From the NCBI GenBank assembly GCA_964453525.1, contig CAYVOV010000001.1, forward strand, positions 288,657-352,656: a stretch of DNA of 64,000 nucleotides, given 5' to 3'. Position 1 is the first letter of the stretch. The number at the start of each line of letters is the position of its first letter. Positions 17,241 to 25,152 of this stretch are shown in pieces. The stretch comes from CAYVOV01 sp964453525. Its GTDB lineage: Bacteria > Chloroflexota > Dehalococcoidia > Dehalococcoidales > UBA2162. A program made the position numbers and the translations under genes. The notes below the pieces were generated by a model, which searched no databases, was not told the DNA's origin, and worked only from the letters and a program-made list of their open reading frames with translations.

Positions 17241-18497
17241 CTATGCCTCAACATATTTTCGGAATATCAGGACCGAATTATGACCGCCGAAACCGAAAGA
17301 ATTGGACAGGGCGGTGGTAACATTCACTTTGCGGGCAACGTTAGGCACATAGTCCAGGTCACAATCAGGGTCGGGATTGGTAAGGTTAATCGTCGGTGGC
17401 ACTATCCCCTGCTGGATAGCCATAATACACACCGCCGCTTCAACGGCTCCGGCAGCGCCGATAAGGTGTCCGGTCATCGATTTTGTGGAGCTAATCGGCA
17501 CATGATACGCACGGTCGCCAAACACTCTCTTTATCGCCGTCGTCTCCATTTTGTCATTCAACTGTGTTGAGGTGCCATGAGCGTTAATATAGTCAATCTC
17601 TTCCGGCGCCATTCCCGCTTTATCCAGCGCCAACCGTAGGGCTCTGATAGCGCCGTCTCCGTCTTCAGCCGGCTGGGTGACGTGGAAAGCATCACCACTG
17701 GCTCCGTAAGCCATAATCTCAGCCAGAATATTAGCCCCCCGCTGCCTGGCGTGAGTAAGAGTCTCCAGAATAAGGATGCAGGCACCTTCGCCGATTACAA
17801 ATCCGTCACGTTCAGCATCAAAAGGACGGGAAGCCAGTTGTGGCGCATCATTCCTGGTGGAGATAGCTTTAAGGGCACCGAAGGCGCATATCCCGAGGAG
17901 ATTTATTATCGCCTCGCTACCGCCGGTAATCGCTGCCTGAGCATCTCCACGCTTGAGAAGCTCGTAAGCCACGCCGATAGCGTCCGAACTGCTTGAGCAG
18001 GCCGACGTCGTGCAGAGATTCAATCCCTTAATTCCCAGGGTAATCGAAACCTGCGCCGCAGCCATATCAGATATCATCATCGGCACCAGGAAGGGACTTA
18101 CCTTGTCAGGCCCGCTCTCAACAAGTACCTTTGCCTGCTCGAAGAGAGTGGTCAGGCCGCCGATGCCGCTGCCTACTATTATACCTATCTGGCCCTGATT
18201 GGTGTGGTTGATTTCTATTCCGGAATTTTTGACCGCCTGAAGGCTGGCCGCGACCGACATCTGCGAGAAGCGGTCCATACGGCGGGCTTCTTTGCGGCTG
18301 ATGTAATCTGTAACGTCAAAACCCTTTACTTCCCCGGCAAACCTGGTATGAAGGGGTGAGGCGTCGAAGAGGGTTATGTAATCGATACCGGACTTACCGG
18401 CAATAAGATTTTCCCAGGTAGTTGCCATATCCAGACCAAGCGGTGAAAAACAGCCAGTACCGGTTACAACCACTCTATTATCTGGATTTACGCCCAA
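17241..18497 (-). CDS. fabF: 3-oxoacyl-[acyl-carrier-protein] synthase II
   Basis: FabF condenses malonyl-ACP with acyl-ACP in fatty-acid elongation. The thiolase-fold protein has the active Cys in TTSACSSSSDAIG (about residue 167) and the two His motifs INAHGTSTQLND and KSMTGHLIGA. The start is set at a TTG (18497-18495), giving MGVNPDNRVVVTG. AAGGAGG sits four bases upstream and the family normally begins just before RVVVTG. Reading from 18551 would add 18 unlikely residues. It leads the fabF-recJ operon and is driven by a good promoter at 18535-18564. No other fab genes are in the window. Confidence 0.95.
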   Translation of the reverse strand: MGVNPDNRVVVTGTGCFSPLGLDMATTWENLIAGKSGIDYITLFDASPLHTRFAGEVKGFDVTDYISRKEARRMDRFSQMSVAASLQAVKNSGIEINHTNQGQIGIIVGSGIGGLTTLFEQAKVLVESGPDKVSPFLVPMMISDMAAAQVSITLGIKGLNLCTTSACSSSSDAIGVAYELLKRGDAQAAITGGSEAIINLLGICAFGALKAISTRNDAPQLASRPFDAERDGFVIGEGACILILETLTHARQRGANILAEIMAYGASGDAFHVTQPAEDGDGAIRALRLALDKAGMAPEEIDYINAHGTSTQLNDKMETTAIKRVFGDRAYHVPISSTKSMTGHLIGAAGAVEAAVCIMAIQQGIVPPTINLTNPDPDCDLDYVPNVARKVNVTTALSNSFGFGGHNSVLIFRKYVEA

Positions 18498-18512
18498 AAT
18501 GACCTCCTTGAT

Positions 18513-18564
18513 TTGCTCGCCTGGAACTAGGCTTAGTATAATGGATTTCAAAACAGGTAGTCAA
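18513..18564. promoter_or_regulatory. Overlapping divergent promoters of fabF and the lipoprotein gene
   Basis: Minus strand: TTGACT (18564-18559), an 18-base spacer and TATACT (18540-18535) drive fabF. Plus strand: TTGCTC (18513-18518), an 18-base spacer and TATAAT (18537-18542) point to the lipoprotein gene at 18584. The two -10 boxes share bases 18537-18540, so RNA polymerase could occupy only one at a time. Confidence 0.6.
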
Positions 18565-18583
18565 TTTATCAGGACATGATTTT

Positions 18584-19552
18584 GTGCGCAGTTCCTGCAG
18601 TCTGTTAATAAAAATATTTCTGTCTCTGGCGGTATGTGTCATTTCCCTGTCCCTGGGAGCCTGCGACTTCCAGGCCATAAAGTCGTTTTTCATTCCGGAA
18701 ATTACAGAACCAGTTATCACGGAGGAGGGATTCAGCGTCTACGATGGCATCCAGCCCAGATACTATGGGGCAAATCCTGATGAACCGGTATCCCTGATAA
18801 ACAATGAGGCGGCGGAGAACCCGACCTGGCATGAGCTGGAGGGTTTCCTGATAGCCGATATCACCGATAAGAACAGCTATTTACCCGGCATAAGAGTCTG
18901 CTCCGAATTTGCCGCCGAACTTCACAATAATGCCGAGAAAGCCGGAATAAGGGCTGCCTGGGTAGCTCTGGACTTTGAAGATGACACCGAAGGTCACGCC
19001 CTGAACGCATTTGAGACTACCGACCACGGGCTCGTCTTTGTCGATTGCACCGGCGGCATCCCGGTCATCGAAACTCCGGCTATTGACGAAGAAACAGGAG
19101 AAATCATTGAAGAAAACAAATGCTTCGATTCACACGATAAGAAAGTATTTGTACAAATCGGCAGGCAATGCGGTTCCATCGGGCTCGATGTTCCCTCGGG
19201 ATTCGATTACGGAGCATATCTCGACTATATAGACAAATGGAAAAGGCTTGAGGAAATGATAGCAGCTCTGGAGAATAAGGCAGAAGACTATTCAAGTAAA
19301 CTGGAAGAATACAACAGAAGAGTTGTGGAGTATGAGCAGCTTGTTGCAGGAAGGACGGTAATTGAAGACCAGGAAGAATACCATAAGCTTCAAAGCATGT
19401 ACAACGAAATTGAACTTATCGGACGTGAACTTGAACGCGATAGAGAAGAACTGATGCGCGAAGCGGAGCTGGTATCGACAGAAAGTGAGAATCTGGGTAA
19501 CTGCCGGAGGATGCCACTGGGAATCGTAGAAAGCGTTGAAATTTACTGGTAA
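18584..19552 (+). CDS. Transglutaminase-like lipoprotein with C-terminal coiled coil
   Basis: The 322-residue protein starts with GTG and has a signal peptide and lipobox LGAC (Cys27). The central part looks like a transglutaminase/papain-like domain: RVCSEFAAELHNNAEKAGIRAAWV (Cys106), GHALNAFE (His138) and LVFVDCTG (Asp154) give the expected Cys-His-Asp order and spacing. Residues 215-310 are a long charged coiled coil, with short sequence to the end. Such domains can be peptidases, cross-linkers or inactive binders. It is divergent from fabF and 20 bp upstream of mtaB. The domain assignment is by pattern, and function is inferred only. Confidence 0.7.
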   Translation: MRSSCSLLIKIFLSLAVCVISLSLGACDFQAIKSFFIPEITEPVITEEGFSVYDGIQPRYYGANPDEPVSLINNEAAENPTWHELEGFLIADITDKNSYLPGIRVCSEFAAELHNNAEKAGIRAAWVALDFEDDTEGHALNAFETTDHGLVFVDCTGGIPVIETPAIDEETGEIIEENKCFDSHDKKVFVQIGRQCGSIGLDVPSGFDYGAYLDYIDKWKRLEEMIAALENKAEDYSSKLEEYNRRVVEYEQLVAGRTVIEDQEEYHKLQSMYNEIELIGRELERDREELMREAELVSTESENLGNCRRMPLGIVESVEIYW

Positions 19553-19572
19553 GAAATGCGGGATTCATAACT

Positions 19573-20826
19573 ATGAAGATTACCTTTGAGACCCTTGGCT
19601 GCAAACTCAACCAGGCTGAAACCGAGCTTCTGGCGAGACAGTTTACCGCGGCAGGACACAGGATTGTATCTTCAGCAGAGGATGCTGATATCTATATACT
19701 GAACACCTGCACCGTAACCCGCACTGCCGATGCCAAATCACGTCACCTGCTGAGGCTGGCGCACCGCCTTAACCCTGAAGCTTTTATCGTGGCTACCGGC
19801 TGCTATGCTCAAAGGACACCCGAAGTTCTGGACGAGATAGACGGGGTTAACCTTGTTACAGGTAATGATGAAAAATACTCGATACCACGTTTGTTAGAGG
19901 CATCAGGTTTTCCTGGCAGCCTGACCTTTATACAGGAATACACTACTGAAAACTACGCTCCTGCGCTGAGGACGCGTTCCTTTATTAAAATACAGGACGG
20001 CTGCGATAATTCCTGCTCCTACTGTATAGTCCCTCTGGTGCGGGGAAGAAATAAAAGCCTGCCTGCTGACCATATTATAGGAGAAATAAAGCAGCGAGTA
20101 TCCGGTGGAATAAAGGAGATAGTCTTAACCGGCACCGAAATCGGTTCTTACCATTACGATAATACCGACTTAAAAGGCCTGCTGGAAGCAATACTGGCCG
20201 GGACAGATATCCCGAGACTTCGCCTTTCTTCTCTCCAGCCGCAGGAGATTTCGCCGGAGTTAATCAACCTCTGGAATGACAGCAGGTTATGTCCCCATTT
20301 TCACCTCTCACTTCAGAGCGGTAGTGATAGTGTCCTGAAACGGATGAAACGGCGCTACAGTACGTCAACCTACCGTGATGTGGTAGCTCTGATACGGACG
20401 GTGGTGCCGGAAGCGGCAATCACCACCGATATCATCGCCGGTTTCCCCGGCGAGACGGAGCAGGAGTACGAAGAGAGCCTTGGTTTTATCCGGAATATTG
20501 GATTTGCCCGACTCCACATCTTTTCCTACTCGCCACGCCCGGGAACGGAGGCTGCACGGATGACGAATCAGGTTTCGGATAGCGTTAAGACGCAGCGTAA
20601 TCGAAATCTACGGGCTTTAGGTAGAGAATGTATAAAATGCTATGCCCGGCGTTTTTTAGGCAGGCCTATGCCCGTATTGTGGGAAAAGCAGTCCGGCGGT
20701 ATCTGGTCCGGCTACACAACCAACTACATAAAAGTCTATACAAAAAGCAGCGAAGATTTATCAAATCGGATAATCCCGGTAAAACTAGAAAAATTTTATG
20801 GGGGAGAGGGAGTGTGGGGAGAATAA
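19573..20826 (+). CDS. mtaB: tRNA t6A37 methylthiotransferase MtaB
   Basis: MtaB is a radical-SAM enzyme that converts t6A37 to ms2t6A37 in tRNAs decoding ANN codons. The 417-residue protein has the MTTase domain with Cys10 (LGCKLNQAE, the MtaB-type signature), Cys46 (NTCTVT) and Cys77 (ATGCYAQ) for the auxiliary cluster. The radical-SAM motif is GCDNSCSYC (Cys144, 148, 151). The last ~60 residues are a TRAM-like RNA-binding domain. Length and order are standard. It follows the lipoprotein gene by 20 bp and may be read from the same promoter, although the functions seem unrelated. Confidence 0.93.
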   Translation: MKITFETLGCKLNQAETELLARQFTAAGHRIVSSAEDADIYILNTCTVTRTADAKSRHLLRLAHRLNPEAFIVATGCYAQRTPEVLDEIDGVNLVTGNDEKYSIPRLLEASGFPGSLTFIQEYTTENYAPALRTRSFIKIQDGCDNSCSYCIVPLVRGRNKSLPADHIIGEIKQRVSGGIKEIVLTGTEIGSYHYDNTDLKGLLEAILAGTDIPRLRLSSLQPQEISPELINLWNDSRLCPHFHLSLQSGSDSVLKRMKRRYSTSTYRDVVALIRTVVPEAAITTDIIAGFPGETEQEYEESLGFIRNIGFARLHIFSYSPRPGTEAARMTNQVSDSVKTQRNRNLRALGRECIKCYARRFLGRPMPVLWEKQSGGIWSGYTTNYIKVYTKSSEDLSNRIIPVKLEKFYGGEGVWGE

Positions 20827-20904
20827 AAGTCAGAAGGTCTTATTAGAATTACTCCAAGTGTTATCCGCTTATTTCCTTTTCTTTTGACATTTTTTATGAC
20901 TTAC

Positions 20905-21159
20905 CTAAATCCTGTAAACATCGCCTCTCGACATCACCCGATAAATAATAATCACTTCTTCATTATCATCTATCTGATACAGAACCCGGTAGTCACCGAT
21001 GTGAATGCTGTAGCCTTCTCTTGCCGTGAGCTTTTTTACTCCAGGCGGCCGCGGGTTTTCAGCCAGACGTTGAATTGCTCGGTTAATCCTCTGCCGGGTT
21101 CGCTGTGGCAGCCTGAGAATCTGACGGTGAGCAACGTGGCTAATTTCCAGATGATACAC
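20905..21159 (-). CDS. RelE/ParE-family toxin
   Basis: This 84-residue toxin has the RelE fold pattern: YHLEISHVAHRQILRLPQ, GVKKLTAREGYSIHIGDYRVLYQIDD and the C-terminal VMSRGDVYR with the Arg/Tyr pair typical of RelE mRNA interferases. It probably cleaves mRNA on the ribosome and is neutralised by the upstream antitoxin. Its ATG lies 20 bp inside the 3' end of the antitoxin gene, so the two are translationally coupled in the usual antitoxin-first order. Confidence 0.9.
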   Translation of the reverse strand: MYHLEISHVAHRQILRLPQRTRQRINRAIQRLAENPRPPGVKKLTAREGYSIHIGDYRVLYQIDDNEEVIIIYRVMSRGDVYRI

Positions 21160-21427
21160 CGCTCTTTAGCTCTTTCGACTTGGTCGTGTGCTCTTCAAAA
21201 GGCATTGTCGGTTCCTGGTCCAGTTCAGCCTGAAGCAACTCGGCAGCATCGGATAAATCTTCCAGACGCTCTACCATATCGTTGTACTGGTCTACCCCCA
21301 GGAGAACTGCTTTGACTTTGCTGCCGGAGACTATAAGGTAAGGAACTCCGCCCCCGGAGACTTCATCCACAAGCTGGGTGAGCCTTGGTCTGGCCTCTGC
21401 CATACCAACCGATTTTATCCTGCCCAT
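21140..21427 (-). CDS. Phd/YefM-family antitoxin
   Basis: The antitoxin has 95 residues from the ATG at 21427, which has AAGGAGG at ideal spacing. A longer frame to 21502 would run through the promoter and operator and is rejected. The N-terminus (IKSVGMAEARPRLTQLVDEV then YLIVSGSKVKAVLLGVDQYNDM) is the Phd/YefM DNA-binding domain. The tail is acidic and probably wraps the toxin. Phd-type antitoxins repress their own operon, and a matching palindrome lies in the promoter. Confidence 0.9.
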   Translation of the reverse strand: MGRIKSVGMAEARPRLTQLVDEVSGGGVPYLIVSGSKVKAVLLGVDQYNDMVERLEDLSDAAELLQAELDQEPTMPFEEHTTKSKELKSGVSSGN

Positions 21428-21446
21428 GCTGACCTCCTTAATGCCT

Positions 21447-21475
21447 ATGTTAATATTAATGTTAACCTTTGTCAA
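21447..21475 (-). promoter_or_regulatory. Promoter and operator of the toxin-antitoxin operon
   Basis: Minus strand TTGACA (21475-21470), a 17-base spacer and TAACAT (21452-21447). An 18-bp palindrome with one mismatched pair (21449-21466, half-site GTTAA) covers the spacer and most of the -10 box. This is the arrangement expected for antitoxin autorepression. Confidence 0.7.
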
Positions 21476-21511
21476 GAAAGATATCTTACTATGCGAGAAC
21501 AACGGGGAGTT

Positions 21512-21590
21512 TAAGAGGGGCTCTGCCCCTCTTAGTGTTCATTAACGGGCGGCGGGCGGGAATAGATATAAAGAGGGGAGATGGTATTTA
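21512..21590. repeat. Mosaic palindromic repeat, copy D (short)
   Basis: A hairpin with 10-bp arms (21512-21521 and 21525-21534, TAAGAGGGGC with TCT loop) is followed by a block reading GGCGGGCGGGAATAGATA. The same end block occurs at about 49560-49580 and, inverted, near 62165. It lies between the divergent antitoxin and RAM-domain genes. Confidence 0.6.
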
Positions 21591-21609
21591 ATAAAAATCC
21601 TTGATTTAC

Positions 21610-21639
21610 TTGCTAACCGAACCACTCGCCAGATATAAT
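21610..21639 (+). promoter_or_regulatory. Promoter of the RAM-domain gene, probably leaderless
   Basis: TTGCTA (21610-21615), an 18-base spacer and TATAAT (21634-21639). The ATG follows only 8 bases after the -10 box and no Shine-Dalgarno sequence exists, so transcription probably starts at or next to the start codon. Confidence 0.55.
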
Positions 21640-21647
21640 ATTGCCGT

Positions 21648-21881
21648 ATGACAAAAGGCTATCTGCTGATAAAACTTGTTCCCGGGCTGGAAGCCGACGC
21701 TCTAGCGCAAATTCGCGCCACGCATGGAATCCAGGAAGTGAACCTCGTCTTCGGTCAGTGGGACGCCATCGCCATCGCTGAAGCCAAGACACTTTTCGAA
21801 CTGACAAAGATAATCGTTGGCGAGGTCCGCGGTGTTCAGGGCGTCCAGGACACGACGACACTTCTTGAAGCCGAGCTCTAG
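21648..21881 (+). CDS. Stand-alone Lrp/AsnC ligand-binding (RAM) domain protein
   Basis: The 77-residue protein consists only of the C-terminal effector-binding domain of Lrp/AsnC regulators. A beta-strand GYLLIKLVPGLEADAL is followed by EVNLVFGQWDAIAIAEAKTLFELTKIIVGEVRGVQGV. There is no helix-turn-helix domain, so it cannot bind DNA in the usual way. Such short proteins form dimers or octamers and bind amino acids, acting with a partner regulator or enzyme. Its ATG is directly behind a -10 box with no ribosome-binding site. Its neighbours give no clue to the ligand. Confidence 0.85.
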   Translation: MTKGYLLIKLVPGLEADALAQIRATHGIQEVNLVFGQWDAIAIAEAKTLFELTKIIVGEVRGVQGVQDTTTLLEAEL

Positions 21882-21969
21882 AAACATCCGCCCGGAAGGT
21901 AAGTCAAATAAGGTTTCATTGCCCGCCTGAAATATCTATTCGCAACGGTATTGAAGGCGCTATTCCGCT

Positions 21970-22872
21970 TTATGCGGCTCGCCTTTTCAGTATCTTCGCC
22001 GGAACGCCGTATTCGCAGGGCACCTTGGTCTGGCAGAGTCCGCAGCCAGCTATACTGGTCTCGTCGTCATATTCCTGCCGCGGTCTGTAACCGAGTCCAA
22101 GCATGTATTCCTGGCATTTCGGCTTATCGTGTCCCTCTTCTGTAATAGCCCCGCCGGGACAGCGGTCGATACAGGCTTTGCAGGTTCCGTCGAAATAGAA
22201 AAGGCAGTTCGAGTAATGGTCTTCAAATGTTCCTGGACTTGCCGGCAGCAAGAGGTCGGTTACCACGCTGCCGCAGCGGTGGGCGATACCGCGCTCGGAA
22301 ATAAAACCATCGGAGAGACTGAAAGTGCCCTGGCCGGCAGCGTAAGCAATGTGCCGCTCCGACCAGTTCGAGTAAGGTCCCTTTTCATTCCTCTCCTGCT
22401 TGAAATAGGGCTGCAGCATTGGTGCTACTGCCAGGTAGCCCATCTCGTTAAGCACTTCTACAACGTGCTTCCGCAATTCGTCGTTAAACTTCTCCCCGTA
22501 CCAGCGGGTGTGTGACCAGAGACGGCTGGGACCTTTTTTCTCGCCGCGGTTGGACTTACGGGTCTGCTCGGTAATCGGCAGAATCCAGCTTATCACCGAG
22601 ACGCGCTTCGGTATTTCACCTGGACTTTTATCAAGGGCTTTCGCCAGTGCCTCGCCGGGTGTGAGGTGCACGGGACCTATAAGTGTTTTGTACTCGGTGA
22701 ACAGTGGATTGTTACCATCGGCAAATTTTACCACCGGCTCGTCGAAGATAATATATTCCCTGGTAGAAGGCATCCGGTTTGCCGGACTGGCGGCAGCGAA
22801 TTCCTTTATCTCCTGCTCGATGGCAGCCGGCGGCTCCACTTTAAACTGTTCCTTTCTCCGGTCTGAAATCAT
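21970..22872 (-). CDS. QueG / reductive-dehalogenase-like double [4Fe-4S] protein
   Basis: The 300-residue protein resembles epoxyqueuosine reductase and the C-terminal half of reductive dehalogenases. Visible are ERHIAYAAGQGTFSLSDGFISERGIAHR and a ferredoxin-like pair of clusters: Cys223, Cys231, Cys234, Cys238 (CKACIDRCPGGAI), Cys253, Cys277, Cys280 and Cys286. The first cluster spacing (Cys-x7-Cys-x2-Cys-x3-Cys-Pro) is wider than the usual CxxCxxCxxxCP. No twin-arginine signal is present and it is far shorter than RdhA, so it is cytoplasmic and not a respiratory dehalogenase. The substrate is unknown. It precedes the acetyltransferase end-to-head with a 30-bp gap. Confidence 0.65.
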   Translation of the reverse strand: MISDRRKEQFKVEPPAAIEQEIKEFAAASPANRMPSTREYIIFDEPVVKFADGNNPLFTEYKTLIGPVHLTPGEALAKALDKSPGEIPKRVSVISWILPITEQTRKSNRGEKKGPSRLWSHTRWYGEKFNDELRKHVVEVLNEMGYLAVAPMLQPYFKQERNEKGPYSNWSERHIAYAAGQGTFSLSDGFISERGIAHRCGSVVTDLLLPASPGTFEDHYSNCLFYFDGTCKACIDRCPGGAITEEGHDKPKCQEYMLGLGYRPRQEYDDETSIAGCGLCQTKVPCEYGVPAKILKRRAA

Positions 22873-22902
22873 TACTTTCCCTCCCTGTATTCCGCTTTCT
22901 TT

Positions 22903-23379
22903 TTAAATATCGATACCCAGCACCACCGAGGTCTCAATCTGCCGCCGGGGAATATCCCAGTAGGTCTCAAGCAACCTGTCCTTATCCGCCTCGAAGGTAA
23001 AACCGTGTTTCCTGTAGAAATCGAGTGCCCAGTAGGCATCAGCCCAGGTTCCCACCAGCAGGCGTGGAGTTACAACCAGGGTTTTCAGATACTCGAGGAG
23101 CCTGCTGCCTATCCCGGACTGCTGCCATCCGGGTAATACGTAAGCGTGGCGGATAAGGGTGACATCTTTAATCGGCTCAAGCCCCATCACCCCGACAAGC
23201 TCACCGTCCGCTTCCCAGCCGATGAAGGTCATTCGCTTAATCTCGCCCTCCAGTTCCTCCATAGGCATATACGGCTGGTGGTAGCGGTCAGCGGGGATAA
23301 CTCCTTCGTATGCTTTTGCCGATTCGTTGATTATGTAATATATCCTGGCGACATCACTTTGCCGGCAATGGCGAATCAT
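22903..23379 (-). CDS. GNAT-family N-acetyltransferase
   Basis: This 158-residue GCN5-related acetyltransferase has the acetyl-CoA motif A as VLPGWQQSGIGSRLLEYLK (about 82-100) and a following DFYRKHGF motif B segment. The substrate is not predictable from sequence. It lies upstream of the QueG-like gene on the same strand and divergent from the PEP carboxykinase gene. No clear Shine-Dalgarno sequence precedes the ATG. Confidence 0.88.
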   Translation of the reverse strand: MIRHCRQSDVARIYYIINESAKAYEGVIPADRYHQPYMPMEELEGEIKRMTFIGWEADGELVGVMGLEPIKDVTLIRHAYVLPGWQQSGIGSRLLEYLKTLVVTPRLLVGTWADAYWALDFYRKHGFTFEADKDRLLETYWDIPRRQIETSVVLGIDI

Positions 23380-23416
23380 ATAACCATTTTAACATATACG
23401 AACCAGCCGGAATATA

Positions 23417-23425
23417 TGCTATAAT
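23417..23425 (+). promoter_or_regulatory. Extended -10 promoter of the PEP carboxykinase gene
   Basis: TGC followed by TATAAT forms an extended -10 element 54 bases before the GTG start. No good -35 box is visible, which is common for extended -10 promoters. Confidence 0.5.
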
Positions 23426-23479
23426 CTACTGGGAAACAACGGCTACGGAAGACCAACTGATAATATCAGGAGACGCGAA

Positions 23480-25078
23480 GTGCCAGAGTTTGATTTAGAA
23501 CAATTTGTCCTGACTGTAGAAAGAATAAGAAAAAAAGCAATTGATGAAAACCGGCTGACGGATAATCCTTCTGAACCGGTGCTGAGGGAAATCCTGGCCA
23601 GAGAGCAGGGAATAAGGAAGACAATATACAATAACTTTGTTGCCGAGAGCGAGCCGACTTCGCGGTCGGCGATGTTCACCAGGAACAGTGTCGATACTCC
23701 CTTCGGAGAGGAAGAGCTGAAGCTGCTGGAGCAGTGTGAAACGGCTCTGGCTAAAGAAAAGCTAATTTCAATCGACCGGGTAGTCGGCACCGTCAGTAGC
23801 GGGACAACGGTACGATTAATCATCCCCGAGCGCTTCGCCCACGTTGCCTATGGCGGGGGCAATCTTTACATACCGGCAGAAGGTGAGGTAAAAGAGCCAA
23901 CATACCGGATTGTATTTTTTGCCGATGAAGCTTTTGAAGCTAACAAGAGCAAACCGTTACCGGAGAAAGACATTACCATCAGGCTTGCCATGTTCAATGA
24001 CGGACGTTACGTTAAAATAATCAGGAACGGTAACTACATTGGTGAATACAAGAAGGGAGTTTTCGCCGCCGAAGACTGGTTCGCCAAGACAAAAAGGGGC
24101 GGAATCTTCCTCCATGCCGGATGCCGCGAAGACTACCTTCAATCCGTACACGGTGATTACAGGAGGGCCAGGACCCTGCTGATTGCCCTCAGCGCCAACG
24201 GCAAGACAACTACTACCAGCCGGATTCTGGCCAAGAAAGGTAATGAAAAGTCATGGCTTGTTCAGGACGACGGCGGAACGCTGATGCCTGACGGCTCTTT
24301 CCGCGGTTTTGAAGCCGGAGGAATCTTCGTAAAAACAGAGGGCGTCAATCCCGGAGAACAGAGTGAAATATATTACGGGCTTTTGAAGCCGGAAACCGTC
24401 TGCGAGAATGTTTACCTGACCGAGGATGGAGACTTTGATTTCTATAATTTCAAGAGAACATCGAACGGCAGAGCCGTAATACTGAGAAGGAATTTTATGC
24501 ATGCCAGTTCCTTTATCGACGTGGAATCGGTCGATAACATTATCCTTATCACCAGGGGTCCGACAATCCCGGCGATATCGAAACTGACAAGAAGCCAGGC
24601 AGTAGCTCTGATGGTGCTCGGGCAGGCAATGGAGTCTTCCGCCGGTGACCCGACGAAGGCCGGCAGTATAAGGACGGAGTTTTTCTATGACCCCTTTGTT
24701 GCTGGAGATTTAGCCGGGCATGCCAACCGGTTCTATGAGATAGTAAGAGGACTGAGACACATCAATTTCTACCTGTTGAATACCGGAGGTATCGGTGAGG
24801 GAGAGCGTTACCGGGATATAAGGCTGGAGCACACGATAGGGATACTGGATTCTCTGCTCAGAGGCGGACTTGAAGACTGGGTGGATTCTCCAACCGGCTT
24901 CAAGGTACCGAAGGCGATACGGGTTGTCGATGATATTTACCTGCATCCCGAGAAAATTTATTCGGAAGCCGAATTCGAAGAAAGGCAAAATGAACTTAAT
25001 AGGATTCGATATGAAGCGGTCGAGAAAATAGGCAGCAAACTTCATCCCAATATAAAAAAGGTCTTTAAGAAAGTCTAA
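23480..25078 (+). CDS. pckA: Divergent ATP-type phosphoenolpyruvate carboxykinase
   Basis: PEPCK interconverts oxaloacetate and PEP using ATP. The 532-residue protein matches the family's size and the order of its late motifs. The P-loop is ALSANGKTTTT (about 236-246, in place of the usual LSGTGKTT), and a kinase-2 acidic segment QDDGG is followed by GFEAGGIFVKTEGVN. The C-terminal part has LLNTGGIGEG and a helical region like that of PEPCK. The N-terminal half is poorly conserved and the P-loop is altered, so enzyme activity is likely but not assured. The start is GTG with AGGAG upstream. Together with PEP synthase at 59763 it suggests an active PEP node. Confidence 0.7.
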   Translation: MPEFDLEQFVLTVERIRKKAIDENRLTDNPSEPVLREILAREQGIRKTIYNNFVAESEPTSRSAMFTRNSVDTPFGEEELKLLEQCETALAKEKLISIDRVVGTVSSGTTVRLIIPERFAHVAYGGGNLYIPAEGEVKEPTYRIVFFADEAFEANKSKPLPEKDITIRLAMFNDGRYVKIIRNGNYIGEYKKGVFAAEDWFAKTKRGGIFLHAGCREDYLQSVHGDYRRARTLLIALSANGKTTTTSRILAKKGNEKSWLVQDDGGTLMPDGSFRGFEAGGIFVKTEGVNPGEQSEIYYGLLKPETVCENVYLTEDGDFDFYNFKRTSNGRAVILRRNFMHASSFIDVESVDNIILITRGPTIPAISKLTRSQAVALMVLGQAMESSAGDPTKAGSIRTEFFYDPFVAGDLAGHANRFYEIVRGLRHINFYLLNTGGIGEGERYRDIRLEHTIGILDSLLRGGLEDWVDSPTGFKVPKAIRVVDDIYLHPEKIYSEAEFEERQNELNRIRYEAVEKIGSKLHPNIKKVFKKV

Positions 25079-25152
25079 TACTTAAAGGATTTTAGCCGAT
25101 TGCTACTATTCGTCACTTCTAGAGAAGCCACGGGACAGGTAAAGGAGCGGAC

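Noticed and set aside
17241..18551. Longer fabF start at 18551
   Set aside because: The extra 18 residues precede a TTG with an ideal AAGGAGG, cross the promoter region, and are not found in FabF proteins.
21428..21502. N-terminal extension of the antitoxin
   Set aside because: It would translate the promoter and the 18-bp operator; the ATG at 21427 has a strong ribosome-binding site.
21970..22872. Respiratory reductive dehalogenase (rdhA)
   Set aside because: No twin-arginine signal, too short, and no rdhB anchor gene nearby.
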